Notes: generated from the letters alone by a model not told the origin. 64,000 nucleotides of DNA from Cenococcum geophilum 1.58 (GCA_001692895.1 KV748226.1:1118329-1182328); one strand, 5' to 3'; counted from the stretch's first letter, positions 11,895 to 22,266 are shown. Numbers and translations are program-made.

Positions 11895-14560
11895 ATTACT
11901 TTTATCGCTTTTATTAAATAACAATTCTAATTTATCTTAGAGGTTTTATATCTAATAGATATTAATTATTTCTAACATTTGGTTAGTCCTTACTTAAAGT
12001 ATATTCGCTAGATCTGGCTATAAGTTATTATAAAGTAATTGCTTATTAAATCGTATATCTTTTATTCTAATGACCTTCTTCTAACTAGGAATATAGATTT
12101 AAAAGATATTTATTAAATTGTACCCTACCAGATATCCTATATAGGCCCTTAGCGCGAGCTTATTTAGGTATAAAATATTATACTTAAGAGGATAGGCCCT
12201 ATAGCTATAGACTTATAGGTAACCTATATTTAGTTTTAGTGGTGATATACCTATTACTAACTAGATATTTTTAAACAGTGTCTTCTATTTAAGTCCTTTG
12301 CTAGGTATCTAATTAAGTAAATAGGTAGCTGCCTTAAAGACTTTAGGCCACAGTTCTTCTAGTAAATAGGCTGCAACCCTTACACATCAACCCTTTTATA
12401 TTATTACCCCCCTAAAACGTTTAGCTAGACTGTTTTAAGACTAGGTATTAGGTGCTAATCTTTTAAGAGTAATTCCTTATTTAGCTGCCTATTCCTTAAA
12501 TTTGCCTATAAGAGATATCTCTTTATTTATATGGATTATGGCTACCTTAAAGCCGTATTATCTTTTAATAATATTACAATATTTAATAACTATTTTGGTT
12601 AGGGACGACTTCTTAGCCATTATTTCTACCTTATTTATCCGTATCGCATTATTAAGAAAGTATACCGCGTACTTATGGCTATTATATGTAATAATTCCGG
12701 ATATTAAATCTAGGTGTATCCTATAGAAAGGAACCGCTAACTAGGTTGGTTTCCTTTTTAATACTACCTTATAAGCTTTACTTACTCTATATAACTTACA
12801 TTCTACAGTTAAGGGGCCTTTTAGAATCGCCCCCATTACTAACTAAGGTAGTTGCTTTATTGCTTCTTTTCCTATATAGCCCAATCGCTAGTACTATATG
12901 TGGCCTTCCGCCTAATTTAGTAGAGGCTTTAATAAATGCTTTACTGGCTTTAATTAAGTTATAAATAAAGCCTCTCATAAGTCCTTTAGCTTATTATATT
13001 TAACCGTTTTCTAATTATAGTGGTAGCTATAGCGGAAGTACGTCTCGTTGTTACTAGAGAAGATAGTATTCTCTTTATTATTCTAATAGACTCCCTTATT
13101 ATTAAGCTTTTAGAGGTATACTAGGTTAGTATAAAAGCTTAGTATATAGGCTGCTTATAAGAGCTGCATCTATATCTTGCCTATTAGGCGGTTAATTATA
13201 ACTATAGCTGTTCTATAGCCTACGATCTCTTCTATATTTAATCCTATATAGAGCCAATCTAACATAGGCTTAATATCGCTAATAAATCTGGCTTAATTAT
13301 TAACGACGTATATAGTGGTTCTTAAGTTAAGGATAAAGCTATTATAAAGCTTGTAGTTAGAGGTTGTGTTATATACTTCTGCTTAATAAATAGCAAAGGC
13401 TCCTTTACTAGGCTCTTAAGAACTCTGCTTGTTGCTATCCTTTGGCTTCTTATTAGCTTAATCATCCTTTTTAATTTGCTTAATATAAGCCTTAATTTTA
13501 GGCGTCGCATTGGCAATCTTCTTATCTACCTTCTTCTGGATTTTATTACTGGGTTTAAACCAAGATAGGCGAGGAATCGACTCTACGATGTACCAGCACT
13601 TATTAAAGTAGTAACGCTTTCCATATAGGTACTCTGGTGCCTGTCACTTTTCCTTCTTCTGCTTATCTGCTAACGATTTAGGCTTTAAATTCAATAACTT
13701 GCTCGATTTATTCTTTAAGGTGGCTACAAAGGATCCTTATAAGATCTTACCCTTCTAAGCGAGCTCCTTACAACGGTGGTTTTGGTATATTTTAACTAGC
13801 TTAAAGAAGGTAGGAAGCATCTTCTTCTCCCACTTATAACTATTAAGCTCGTTCTTCTAATATTCTAACCAGCTTAGTATAATAGATTTAACTGTAAATA
13901 CGAAGTCTATTACTAAACGATTACCATCTACCTTAGGTAGTTTTAGCTCCTTACACTTAGTGTATACCTTCTCCCACTTCTATAACTAGACCTTAAAGTT
14001 CTGGTTCTGAGGCGCCTTCTTAAGCCTTGCATATTGGGTGGCTATTTAAAGCTTTTAGGCGTGGTTAGACGGAGCAATTCTCTGCTTAAGTGACACTAAG
14101 ACATTATAGGTGGAGTCACATTTAAACGTGTAGACGAGGTAGGTTTATGAGATAGAGCTTAGGATTTAACTGCGTAACGTATTAAGAGCTAACAGCTGCT
14201 TTCTATATAGCTTTAAGTTGTCCTTATAGTCCGCTTTAAGTGTATAGAGCTCCTCCTTCTTATCCTTATCTAGCTCTGAGAGCTTTGTTTTCCCCTAGCT
14301 ATTAGTATCCTTTAGTAAGGCTCAAACAGGTTCTTTAAGCCTTAGTAACTCGGTCTTAGATGTTAATAGGTTGACATACTTCCAGAGACAATTGTTATTG
14401 GCTTTTAACTTAATAACCTTAATCCATTCGTCCCAGTTATTTAGGCTTGTAAGGATTACGGATGAGACAGTAACCAGTGGGGTATCTTATTAAGAGGTCA
14501 TTGTGGGTATCTATGATTAAGATGATGATGGAAATTGATGGGAATAAAAGACTTTGAATT
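11895..14560 (-). pseudogene. C1 gag and integrase half, RIP wreck
   Basis: The minus strand from about 14502 reads MTS, then a gag-like stretch (LTSLNNWDEWI, IKLKANNNCLWKYVN, LLTSKTELL) typical of fungal copia gag. A Cys/His-poor zinc-knuckle relic lies around 13750 and integrase-like frames run to 12000. Stops are frequent. It continues at 6062 on the far side of C2. Confidence 0.72.
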
Positions 14561-14583
14561 AAAGATGATGCAGTAGACGGCCC

Positions 14584-14594
14584 GGGCTCATAAC
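14584..14594 (-). other. C1 primer-binding site, half-tRNA iMet type
   Basis: GGGCTCATAAC directly abuts the C1 5' LTR. It equals the anticodon arm of initiator Met tRNA (anticodon CAU), so the minus strand is complementary to an internal tRNA cut end. This is how Drosophila copia is primed. Confidence 0.65.
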
Positions 14595-14855
14595 TGTTGA
14601 ACTGGTAATTTAGAATGAGAACTCTGTTTTATTAAAGAGGGCTCTAGAAGCTCTCTTATATACATCAGGTAGGTCCAAATACAATAACGACGACGTCGTC
14701 ATGTAGTAGGTCATAGTTAAGAGAAACAGGTAATGAGACGTTCGATGAGACATACGAGCTCAAGATACGAGACAACTGAGACATAGTTCGTATAGACGAT
14801 CTAGGTCGTCAGACAGTATTACGATGGTAGTAAGGAACTTCGATTCAGGTCGACA
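14595..14855 (-). repeat. C1 5' LTR
   Basis: 261 bp, ends TCGACA, followed by GGAGG. It is the less mutated of the pair: at the transition sites it mostly keeps the G or C. Confidence 0.93.
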
Positions 14856-14860
14856 GGAGG

Positions 14861-15160
14861 GAACTGGTTTTTGTAGTTGGTTAGCAAGTATTATTTAACA
14901 ATGCCTATCTATCATGTATACAATTTTTTTGGTTTTAAACAAGGAAAAAATATATTAATATATTAAGCAGTGAGATCATCGTGGACTCAAAAATAACGGG
15001 TATATAACCCCAGCTTCCTCTTTTCGAGGTTACAGGATCATGATCGCCCTTACAGAGGTCAGGATGGATGAACCCCACATTCACAACCTTGTCCCACCCG
15101 AACGCCAATAACTTAAGGGGATATTCCAGGATTACTCAATCGAGTCGCACAGGCTCCAGT
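14861..15160. other. Intergenic: 3' flank of the Hsp70-like gene
   Basis: Unique, moderately AT-rich DNA without a gene. It holds the expected 3' UTR of the minus-strand gene to its right. Confidence 0.5.
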
Positions 15161-17603
15161 TCAACAGGAATATCCTGCCGTTGCCCACGATTTCCAGGCC
15201 ATCGAAATTCCTAGATAAAAGGGACAAGCATCAGCGTCATGTTCAAAGGCATCAACTTTTAACAGACTGACCGTTTTCAGGCTTAGGCCCTTAAAGCAGA
15301 CATCAAAATGAAGGTCTTGACCCCGGGGAGACATGATTATGTCTACATCAAGTTGGCGATAAACTTCATTTTTTCGGTTAATGAATTGGGGAAGGGATGT
15401 GAAGAATCGAAGAACAGCCTGGGGATCAACCTCAAGATGAGGACCTTCAATGCCGTTGTGGGTTGTAGAGGTCGTACGAAAGACTCCAGGGAGAAAGCAG
15501 TCGATTGCGCAAAGCTCTCGAACGTCTGAATAATACGGTAGTTAGTTGCGAAAACTAGACATGAGCTGAGACTGCCATATGCTTACATTGGTCCTTTCGC
15601 TCATCCGCGCCCTCACGTGGAGACTCCCAGATGGGTATTCTAAAAATACCGCTAGAGATCTGGTCAGGGTATCTGTATATTTCGGTGCACTCCGTCATTA
15701 CAGGCAGAAGATGTCGAACAACATCGCCCTGTGAACACGTAATCAGACAACTGCTATAAACGTTTCGTCTAACGATAAATGACGCACCCTTCTTACAATC
15801 CACTCCATCACTGGCGCGAGCTGTTGCTTAGTCACATTATCCCAGATCGCGTCGTCCATTGTGTGGATCCTCGGGTTGAATGTGCCAGTATAGCAAAACC
15901 CGTAATTGCATCGGGAAATTCTACCAATATTCATCTGTAAAGCTATTGCCATTGCAGCTCCTCGACAGACTGCAGTCCATCTGTAGAAATGGTTGGCTTA
16001 AAGTATTTTCATGAAGGGTAGCATAATAAAACTCACGGCTGATCGTCATTAGACTGGCGTATCTCGATTTCCCCAAGGTATTGTTGCCTTAGCTGGAAGC
16101 TGAGGTACTCTGAACTGCCCATTCCTCCCACTAATAGGATTGCCTGCAACGCTCAAATGAGTGAAAAGTGCTCAAGGCCATCACAGATGCCAGGACGTAC
16201 CTTTGGCATTCGGCCCATTTTGGCAGAAATTCTTCCTACTTGTTGTTCGATGAGTCCTCGCGCCTTACCGCAAGCCGGCTGGAAGAGAGGTTCGATGTGG
16301 TTACTTAATAGTTAGCCTTGTTCGGAAGAGGTAGGCCTGATTTACTCATTGTAGATTTGCCGACGTCCACGGAGCCTCACTTGCCAAGTCTGGTGTGGTC
16401 GTGGTGAAAATCGTTGCTTGATACCAAGCTCCCATTGGGTGAGCATGATATCTTGTCTCTCCCACGGCTCAAGGCTTTCCCATGGAATATGAGTACGGCT
16501 GCTCATGAACACTTCAAATTCATCATCGATGAAAATAGAACCACAAAGATCTCCTGCATTTCACCAATAGTTATCAGTACCTCTTGTTTTCCCAGCTTTA
16601 ATAGAAATACTACCTACCAGTTCCTTCAACGCATTCTTCAAGCCTTAGAGGGTCGAGACTCCGGACTATATAGCTGATCACATCCTATAGAAGGAATTTA
16701 GCTCACGGATGGTATGGGCGCTAGTTATTCTTACAACGGTGCCTCCGCCGCAATCAGCCACAAGGTAAATATCCCCAAACTGTAAAACTAGTATTAGCAG
16801 ATAATCTCAAGCACTTTATATGATTTGACTGACTTCAATAATATCCGGCCGCTGGGTTATTACTGGGGTGTTAAGAACAGCAAGGGCAGCAGCCTCCGGC
16901 TCTGAGACAAGTTCTAGAGCCAACAGGCGCCCAAAGGGTTCCAAGTTCCTAGAAATGGCCCTTTTTGCAGCATTTCTTGTCCGAAAACATGCTTGCGGAC
17001 TCCATATCGCTGGCTTGGTAAGAACTACTTTACATGGTAAATCATGAAAAAATTGGCGACCTTCCTTCGCCACCATGGCTTGGACAGCGCTTTTCCACAG
17101 CAATCGGAGATAGTCAGTCGTAATTTGAACTGCCCCAGGTATGGCATTATCCCTATTGTAGATGGTTTCGAGCTTCTCGAAGGTGCTCTTGACTCGGGGT
17201 GAAACCTTGACTCTCTCGTCTAGCGCTTCGTAATTAAGGATGAGTTTGAACCATTCGAATGTGATTTCATTCTCGTCATCACCATCATTCAGATTCCAGC
17301 CCCATAATGCTTCTGAAGTTGGCCTATCTCTCCGATACCTAATTTTGGTAGGTATCTTCGGTTGAGTGTAAGTCCCATCTGAGCCGTTCAGAGCATCTGT
17401 CCAGCGCCGGATGGGTTGGACGCTGTCAAGATCACCAGACCAAGTCCAAGAGACTCCAGAATATCTAAGTCACCGTCAGCCGTCGAAGTGCTTTCTTAGC
17501 CGAATCTTACTCACGTGGTCCCGAAATCGATCGCGATGATCACATACGGTTCCGTCTGGATAGATTGTGCCATCCCATTCGTGCTTCCGCTGGCAGTTGC
17601 CAT
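15161..17603 (-). CDS. Hsp70-like ATPase, nine exons, apparent frameshift
   Basis: Exons: 17603-17515, 17464-16834, 16779-16735, 16684-16618, 16553-16346, 16303-16201, 16143-16037, 15980-15587, 15525-15161, about 669 residues. Introns of 42-64 bp and one of 50 bp keep phase; several show CTAAC-type branch sites. Actin/Hsp70 ATPase signatures are visible: phosphate-1 IAIDFGTTYSGV (exon 1/2 joint), phosphate-2 VADCGGGTVD (exon 3/4 joint) and adenosine-site LLVGGMGSSEYL (exon 7). This is the divergent fungal Hsp70-like group, not a canonical chaperone: the C-terminal part is short and there is no EEVD. Exon 8 needs one extra base near 15790-15800 to join MEWIV to the following open frame, so the allele may be broken, or the sequence may have an error. 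The start ATG at 17603 is the first in frame. The C-terminal exon is the least certain. Confidence 0.78.
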
Positions 17604-18036
17604 TCTCAATAAATGGAAAAGACAATGTGCATAGGTATGGCATTCCTTAAAAAACGGAAGGGACCAGGAATATCTATTCTGCGACCAGGCTGAGAACCTG
17701 GGTCTGGTGGAGTAGTTTTGCAACTTCCGAGAAATAGGTCGGCAACCCAGAGCTGCAAAAAAAGTAAGGCAGAAGCATAAGCAAGACGACCACGCCTACT
17801 CCAACATCATTTTCTCTTTTTTCCCTTAGTCCTTACATCCATTATGCTGCTTGTCTCGTGGCAAGGCTGCACATGTTATAGTTGTTTGCCAAGGCCGGGG
17901 GCTGAATGCGTTGGTCGGATATCGCGATAGCGGATCAGGCTATCGTTCCCACATTGAAATAGCATACACCGAATACTGTACGTCGTAACAGCCTGTGTGA
18001 ACTATTAATTCTATTTTCCCTTCTGATCTGCTTAAA
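17604..18036. promoter_or_regulatory. Shared divergent promoter, Hsp70-like / GTPase
   Basis: 433 bp between two divergent start codons, unmutated by RIP, with a CT-rich stretch near 17810-17835. No specific factor site is recognised. The layout permits co-regulation. Confidence 0.5.
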
Positions 18037-19405
18037 ATGTGGGAGACAATCCCATTCATTGGATCAAACTCTTTGACAATACCGAAAAGCAAGCTGTCTG
18101 AGCGGAGATTGTCTAAAGACTGCTCGGCTCGAAGGAGACACTCCTCTAACAACTCCAGGGTTTCTCATTCTGCCTACTCACGCCCTCCGGGTTTTGACAA
18201 TGTTACCAGAAGCGAAAGTCATGAGCGGACACAGTCCTCCGATAGTGACCTTGGGCTGAATAATCGAGTACGAAATACCCCTTCAGCAACCACTAGCCTT
18301 ACGACAACGCCGGAGGAGCCAGAGGATATGATACTTGTCATGGGAACGACAGGCTCAGGGAAAAGTTATTTCATCAATAGATTGGCCCGAAGGAATGAAG
18401 TGAGAGAGGGGCATAGGCTGAGATCAGGTTATAGACCCTGAAGTGAACAAATCGTCAGTCAAGCTAATAGATTCTAGAAACAAAGCACTGTCAAGCAGTC
18501 ACAATACCTATCGGCTCAAACAGCGTAACTGTGGTTGACACTCCAGGTTTCAACGATGATGCACAAGATGATGGGCAAACGCTAAGTACGGAGACCCACC
18601 TTTTGTTCAACCATTAACCCTGCTCTTACCCTGCCTCGAAGATAAAATTACCCGTTTCCTTACCGCGCAATATAAATTACGAATTCGTCTTAAAGGAGTT
18701 ATATTCCTCCATAAGATTAATGATAACCGCATTGGTGGGTCCGGGCTCCGTTATCTCAAAATCTTCCGCGAGATATGGGGAGATAATGCTCTTCCAAGCG
18801 TCGCTCTTGTTAGCACAATGTGGTCCAAGGTAGATTTGGGAGAAGGCCTAAGACGGGATGTTGAGCTGCGGGAAGATATCTGGAAAGAAATGGTGTTAAA
18901 AGGTTCCTATATGTTTCAGTACAACGGAACCCCCGAGATGGCAGAGACGATAGTAGGTCAGCTTATGGTAAAGCCTGAAATCGTCCTGAAGATACAACTG
19001 GAGCTTGTGGACAAGCAAAGATCCTTGGATAAAACATCCGCTGGGCACATGGTTAGTTCAGATCTCTGGCAGCAACTTGAAGACAGGCGACAGGGCATGC
19101 GTAGCCTTCAGGACCAGCTTCAGGTTGCTGAGAGAGCAAATGACTACAGGAAGCATCAGGAAATACAGCGTGAACTTGTAGGTCAAAGAAACCAGCATAG
19201 CCAGCAGTTGAGTGATTGGCAAGCACTGAGGGAAGACATTGCGTCTGAAACCGACCAGAGGATCGAAGAGATTGAGAAGGAAGAGAAGACGAGCCCCAAG
19301 AAGAAGTGGTCAAAGGTGCTAAGCCGGGTGCAAAAGTTTGTCCAAATCCTTACTCCGGTTGTGTCAATTACATTTGCGGTATTATCCTTCACTGGTGTAC
19401 TGTAA
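18037..19405 (+). CDS. GIMAP/AIG1-like G-domain protein with C-terminal membrane anchor
   Basis: Exons 18037-18427, 18478-18585 and 18642-19405 give 420 residues. Introns are 50 bp (GTTATA...TAG, branch CTAAT) and 56 bp (GTACGG...AAG). Residues 1-95 are Ser-rich and probably disordered. Then come the G1/P-loop GTTGSGKS (103-110), the G3 box DTPGF (151-155), FLHKINDNR, and ALVSTMWSKVD where the G4 base-recognition segment lies. A long charged helix with Gln/Glu heptads (about 270-375) suggests a coiled coil. It ends in a hydrophobic segment VQILTPVVSITFAVLSFTGVL, a tail anchor. Family knowledge: such fungal G-domain proteins resemble plant AIG1 and animal GIMAP septin-like GTPases; substrate and role are unknown. 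It is divergent from the Hsp70-like gene. The first intron's 5' site is weak; the exon joins are supported by motif continuity. Confidence 0.8.
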
Positions 19406-20040
19406 TTGAACCTTGTATTGATCGTCAAATATTTGGTATGAACGGCGTGCTAGACCCACAAAGGACGGCTTGGTCAAATTCGCTTAATTTAGTCTAGCAC
19501 CGAAGTGAACACCTCAGACCACGGATTTACGAGCATAAAGTAATTACACATACCTCTGCTCATGCAGCTAGGTTCCAGCTTCGAAGCGGTTGAAAGGCTT
19601 GTAGATGCCACCTGAGAGGGCTTTTGCGGGGCTTCTGGCATTTGCTCCAGAGGGACTTTACCTCAGCGAGCTCAGACGCGATTTTTTAGCTAGCATCGGA
19701 ATAACCTACGCCGTCTTCCGAATTGCAAAATCACGTCTGAGAGGGTTTGGCGAGTTTTGTTAAAAGCATAAGCAAAATCCGTAAAACAGAGATTGCGGAT
19801 ATCTAATTTATTTATTTATATAACGCGTTATTATTAAACCCCATAGTCACTTTTTTTTTAAGACTTAGGGCTTCTAAATGGTATAAATTTTATTATACGG
19901 CTATTGCTCGGTCCTGACATTAATTTCGTTAAAGTTAAAAAACGCGTTGTTAAAAGCCTGAGCACATATTATATCTTATTAAATAGTCTGCTAATATAGA
20001 TAAAACTATACAGATATATAGATATCTACTACTTAAAGCT
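19406..20040. other. Intergenic boundary into RIP block
   Basis: 19406-19657 is unique DNA downstream of the GTPase. From 19658 the left arm of a long inverted repeat begins, and by about 19800 the sequence turns strongly AT-rich. No gene is seen. Confidence 0.45.
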
Positions 20041-20198
20041 ATTGCAACCAGGGTGGTTTTGGATAATGCGAATAAGCGAGCATAAAATATCCTTTATCCA
20101 ATAGAAAATGCATAAAATATCGCAATCGATAAGGATAAAAGTGCCCTGTGCGGGNCTTTTCTACCCCAACCAANCTGAATAGGATAGAACCGTCGTAC

Positions 20199-20520
20199 GC
20201 AGAGCCGTCGTGCAGAGCTTTTGTATACAGAGTTTCGTGCAGANCCTCCGTACGCGGAGCTTCGTGCAGAGCNTCGTGTAGAGCTTCATGCAGAGCTTCG
20301 CGCAGAGCTTCGCGTAGAGCTTCGTGCNGAGCTTCGTGCAGAGCTTCCGCAGAGCTTCNTACAGAGCTTCGCGCGGAGCTTCGTGTAGAGCTTCGTGCGG
20401 AGCTTCGTGTGGAACTTCGTGCAAAGCTTCGTGCAGAGCTTCGTGAAAAGCTTCGTGTAGAGCTTTATACGGAGTCTCCATATGCAGAGCTTCCATACGT
20501 AGAGCAGCTGAATGTAGAGC
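20199..20520. repeat. 12-bp minisatellite, array 1
   Basis: About 25 imperfect copies of GAGCTTCGTGCA lie inside the hAT-like element. It is GC-rich and keeps CpA and TpG although it sits in RIP-mutated DNA. Several N bases lie here. Its period is a multiple of three, so all frames look open; no real protein is implied. Confidence 0.85.
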
Positions 20521-20871
20521 TATATATATAGAGCCAACCTACTAAAATTTAGAAAAAAGGGGAATAATACAACTTTATTTACTAGGTTTAAATTAGTTAT
20601 TTTTATATAAATAATAAAGAAGGCGACTAAAAATTTATTTAGGGTATACTAAGACTTATCGCGATAAGATTTATCTAAAACCACACCATAGTGGACGGGT
20701 ATGCTCCCATATTAAAAGAGCTAAGCAACCTCTTATATTTTTAATTTAAAGGTATTAACAGAGTTAAGAGTTTCTAATTCCACTTCTAAAGCTATATTTT
20801 ATACGATAATAAAGAAGAAGGCAACGAAACATTTATTTGGGGTATGCCAAGACTTATCGCGATAAAACGCA

Positions 20872-20905
20872 AATGGATATCCTTATCGCGATAAGGATAT
20901 CCATT
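20872..20905. repeat. 34-bp perfect palindrome
   Basis: AATGGATATCC-TTATCGCGATAA-GGATATCCATT has a TCGCGA centre and no spacer. Flanking CTTATCGCGATAAG copies at about 20852 and 20911 extend the dyad-rich zone. It lies 38 bp from the right end of the hAT-like element, a typical position for subterminal transposase sites. Confidence 0.85.
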
Positions 20906-21053
20906 GCATCTTATCGCGATAAGATTTATCCAAAACCACCCTGATTGCAACACCTAGTAGGTGCCTATAGTTGGGTCCTTCCTTAAAAATATCCTCCCTT
21001 GGCCCGGAGCTACTACTAGGGGGTAAGCTTTGGGCAGAGCCTTATATAGAGCC

Positions 21054-21150
21054 TTAGTAGAGCTTCGTGTAGAGCTTCGTGCAGAGCTTCGTGCAGAGGC
21101 TTCGTGCAGAGCTTCGTGCAGAGCTTCATGCAGAGCTTCATGCAGAGCCA
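21054..21150. repeat. 12-bp minisatellite, array 2
   Basis: About eight copies of the GAGCTTCGTGCA unit, followed by a GCAGACGTGTAGAT-type short repeat (about 21160-21190) and a GGCGTTCGTACG-type repeat (about 21200-21300). Confidence 0.8.
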
Positions 21151-21499
21151 CGTCCAGGCGTGCAGACGTGTAGATGTGCAGACGTGCAGACGCGTTCGTA
21201 CGGGCGATCAATTGCAGAGACGTTTGTAGAGACGATTGTATGGGCAATTGATCAATTGATTGTATAGGCGTTCGTACGGGCGTTTGTACGGGCGATTGTA
21301 GAACCTTCCTGGTATATTAGTGCTGCGTGTTAATAGAGCTTTGGAGCTCTATATAGGTGAAAAAAAGAGACCGTATAATATACATGAGGGTAGGTGGCGA
21401 AACGCTGATAACGATGGCTGACGAATAGAGCTGACGACTACGACTTGTAATTGCCACTGTCGACAACGCCACTCAGTCAGTATTTGGTAATGGGAATCG

Positions 21500-21780
21500 A
21501 CAATAGGGTTCGAGTAGAGCTTCGAGCAGAGCTTCGTGCGGAGCTTCGAGCAGAGCTTCGTGCCGGAGCTGCGAGCAGAGCTTCGTGCGAGCTCTCGAGC
21601 AGAGCTTCGTGCGGAGCTTCGAGCAGAGCTTTGAGCAGAGCTTCGTGCGGAGCTTTGAGCGGAGCTTCGTGCGGAGCTTCGTGCAGAGCTTTTGCAGAGC
21701 TTCGGTAGAGCTCCCTGCAGAGCTCTGTGCAGGTCTCCCCCTAAGCTTCGTTCCGCAGAGCTCTCGCAAAGCTCCACAGC
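21500..21780. repeat. 12-bp minisatellite, array 3
   Basis: About 22 copies with variant units (CGAGCAGAGCTT, CGTGCGGAGCTT). Outside the hAT-like element but inside the long inverted repeat. Confidence 0.8.
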
Positions 21781-22182
21781 TCTACGCAGAGGGCTGCCGG
21801 CGTAGGCGTAAGCGTTTAGCGTTATTGTTTACTGCACGGCTCGGCGGTATAGAGGTAGAATTGGGGCCTTTACGGCGACGAATTCCTCTTAACGTCGCGC
21901 GTGTATAAGGAGCTAAGGATCTCATAGCTTTATAGAGTAGGCTTTTCTCTATAATTTGGTGTAATTTTTATGTCGATAGGTATTGTGGGAGGGTAGATCA
22001 ATTTTATTAAAGTTAATAAGGTCTTTTATATAAACCGTGTTTAGGTTTTCCTATAAATCTCGCCAAAGTCTCTCAGACCAAGAAAACGATTACCGTCCTA
22101 AATCAGCTTAGCGGACGGTGCGGATATTCCAATATCCGCAATCGATTTCTTGGTCTGAGCTTCTGAGGTAAAGAGGGCTTAC

Positions 22183-22266
22183 CTTGCCAAGCCGCTAGCC
22201 GCTTTTGGCAAGACCTTCGTTAGAAGGTCTGGTACATGGTTCGGATTTTTATTAGTCCCGCGCGGG
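22183..22266. other. Cluster of three hairpins
   Basis: CTTGCCAA/TTGGCAAG (22183-22190, 22205-22212), GACCTTC-GTTA-GAAGGTC (22212-22229) and CCCGCGCGGG (22257-22266) lie in 85 bp at the border between the inverted-repeat composite and the DUF6589 gene relic. This could be a transposon terminus. Confidence 0.55.

Larger units (their letters stand above)
3693..14855 (-). mobile_element. Ty1/copia retrotransposon C1, minus orientation, RIP-degraded and split
   Basis: Two 261-bp LTRs (TGTTGA...GACA) bound the element and GGAGG is duplicated outside them (3688-3692, 14856-14860). Without the nested C2 element and its duplicated bases it measures about 5.3 kb, a normal copia length. On the minus strand a primer-binding site abuts the right LTR and a polypurine tract (CCCCCCC on the plus strand, 3955-3961) abuts the left LTR, so the right LTR is the 5' one. 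Reading frames are full of TAA/TAG created by C-to-T change. The empty site joins 3692 to 14861. Confidence 0.92.
20049..20943. mobile_element. Non-autonomous hAT-like element
   Basis: The ends are CAGGGTGGTTTTGGATAA (20049-20066) and the exact inverted TTATCCAAAACCACCCTG (20926-20943). ATTGCAAC is duplicated directly outside (20041-20048, 20944-20951). An 8-bp duplication plus a CAGGG terminus is the hAT signature. The 895-bp body encodes no transposase. It contains a 12-bp minisatellite, repeated TTATCGCGATAA motifs and a second, internal copy of the right-end sequence at about 20659-20690. Confidence 0.75.
19658..22172. repeat. 2.5-kb composite bounded by long imperfect inverted repeats
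   Basis: CTTTACCTCAG...AGCTCAGAC...GTCTGAGAG..TTTGGCGAG at 19658-19756 recurs inverted at about 22065-22172. The arms are about 100 bp with internal divergence; the inner edge (GTCTGAGAGNNTTTGGCGAG) and outer edge (CTTTACCTCAG) match best. The right arm holds internal palindromes (ACCGTCC/GGACGGT; GCGGATATT-CC-AATATCCGC at 22118-22137). This suggests a foldback-type or long-TIR DNA element later invaded by the hAT-like element. No target duplication was found. Confidence 0.5.

Noticed and set aside
14584..14594. Possible tRNA-iMet gene fragment
   Set aside because: Only the anticodon arm is present and it abuts an LTR; it is a primer-binding site.
20148..20531. Open frames on both strands with ELRA / SFVQ / HEAL repeats, also at 20954-21267 and 21349-21908
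   Set aside because: By-product of a 12-bp minisatellite whose period is a multiple of three, so several frames are open at once.
20199..21780. Repeats that could be mistaken for a CRISPR array
   Set aside because: Units are contiguous 12-mers without unique spacers, in a eukaryotic genome.
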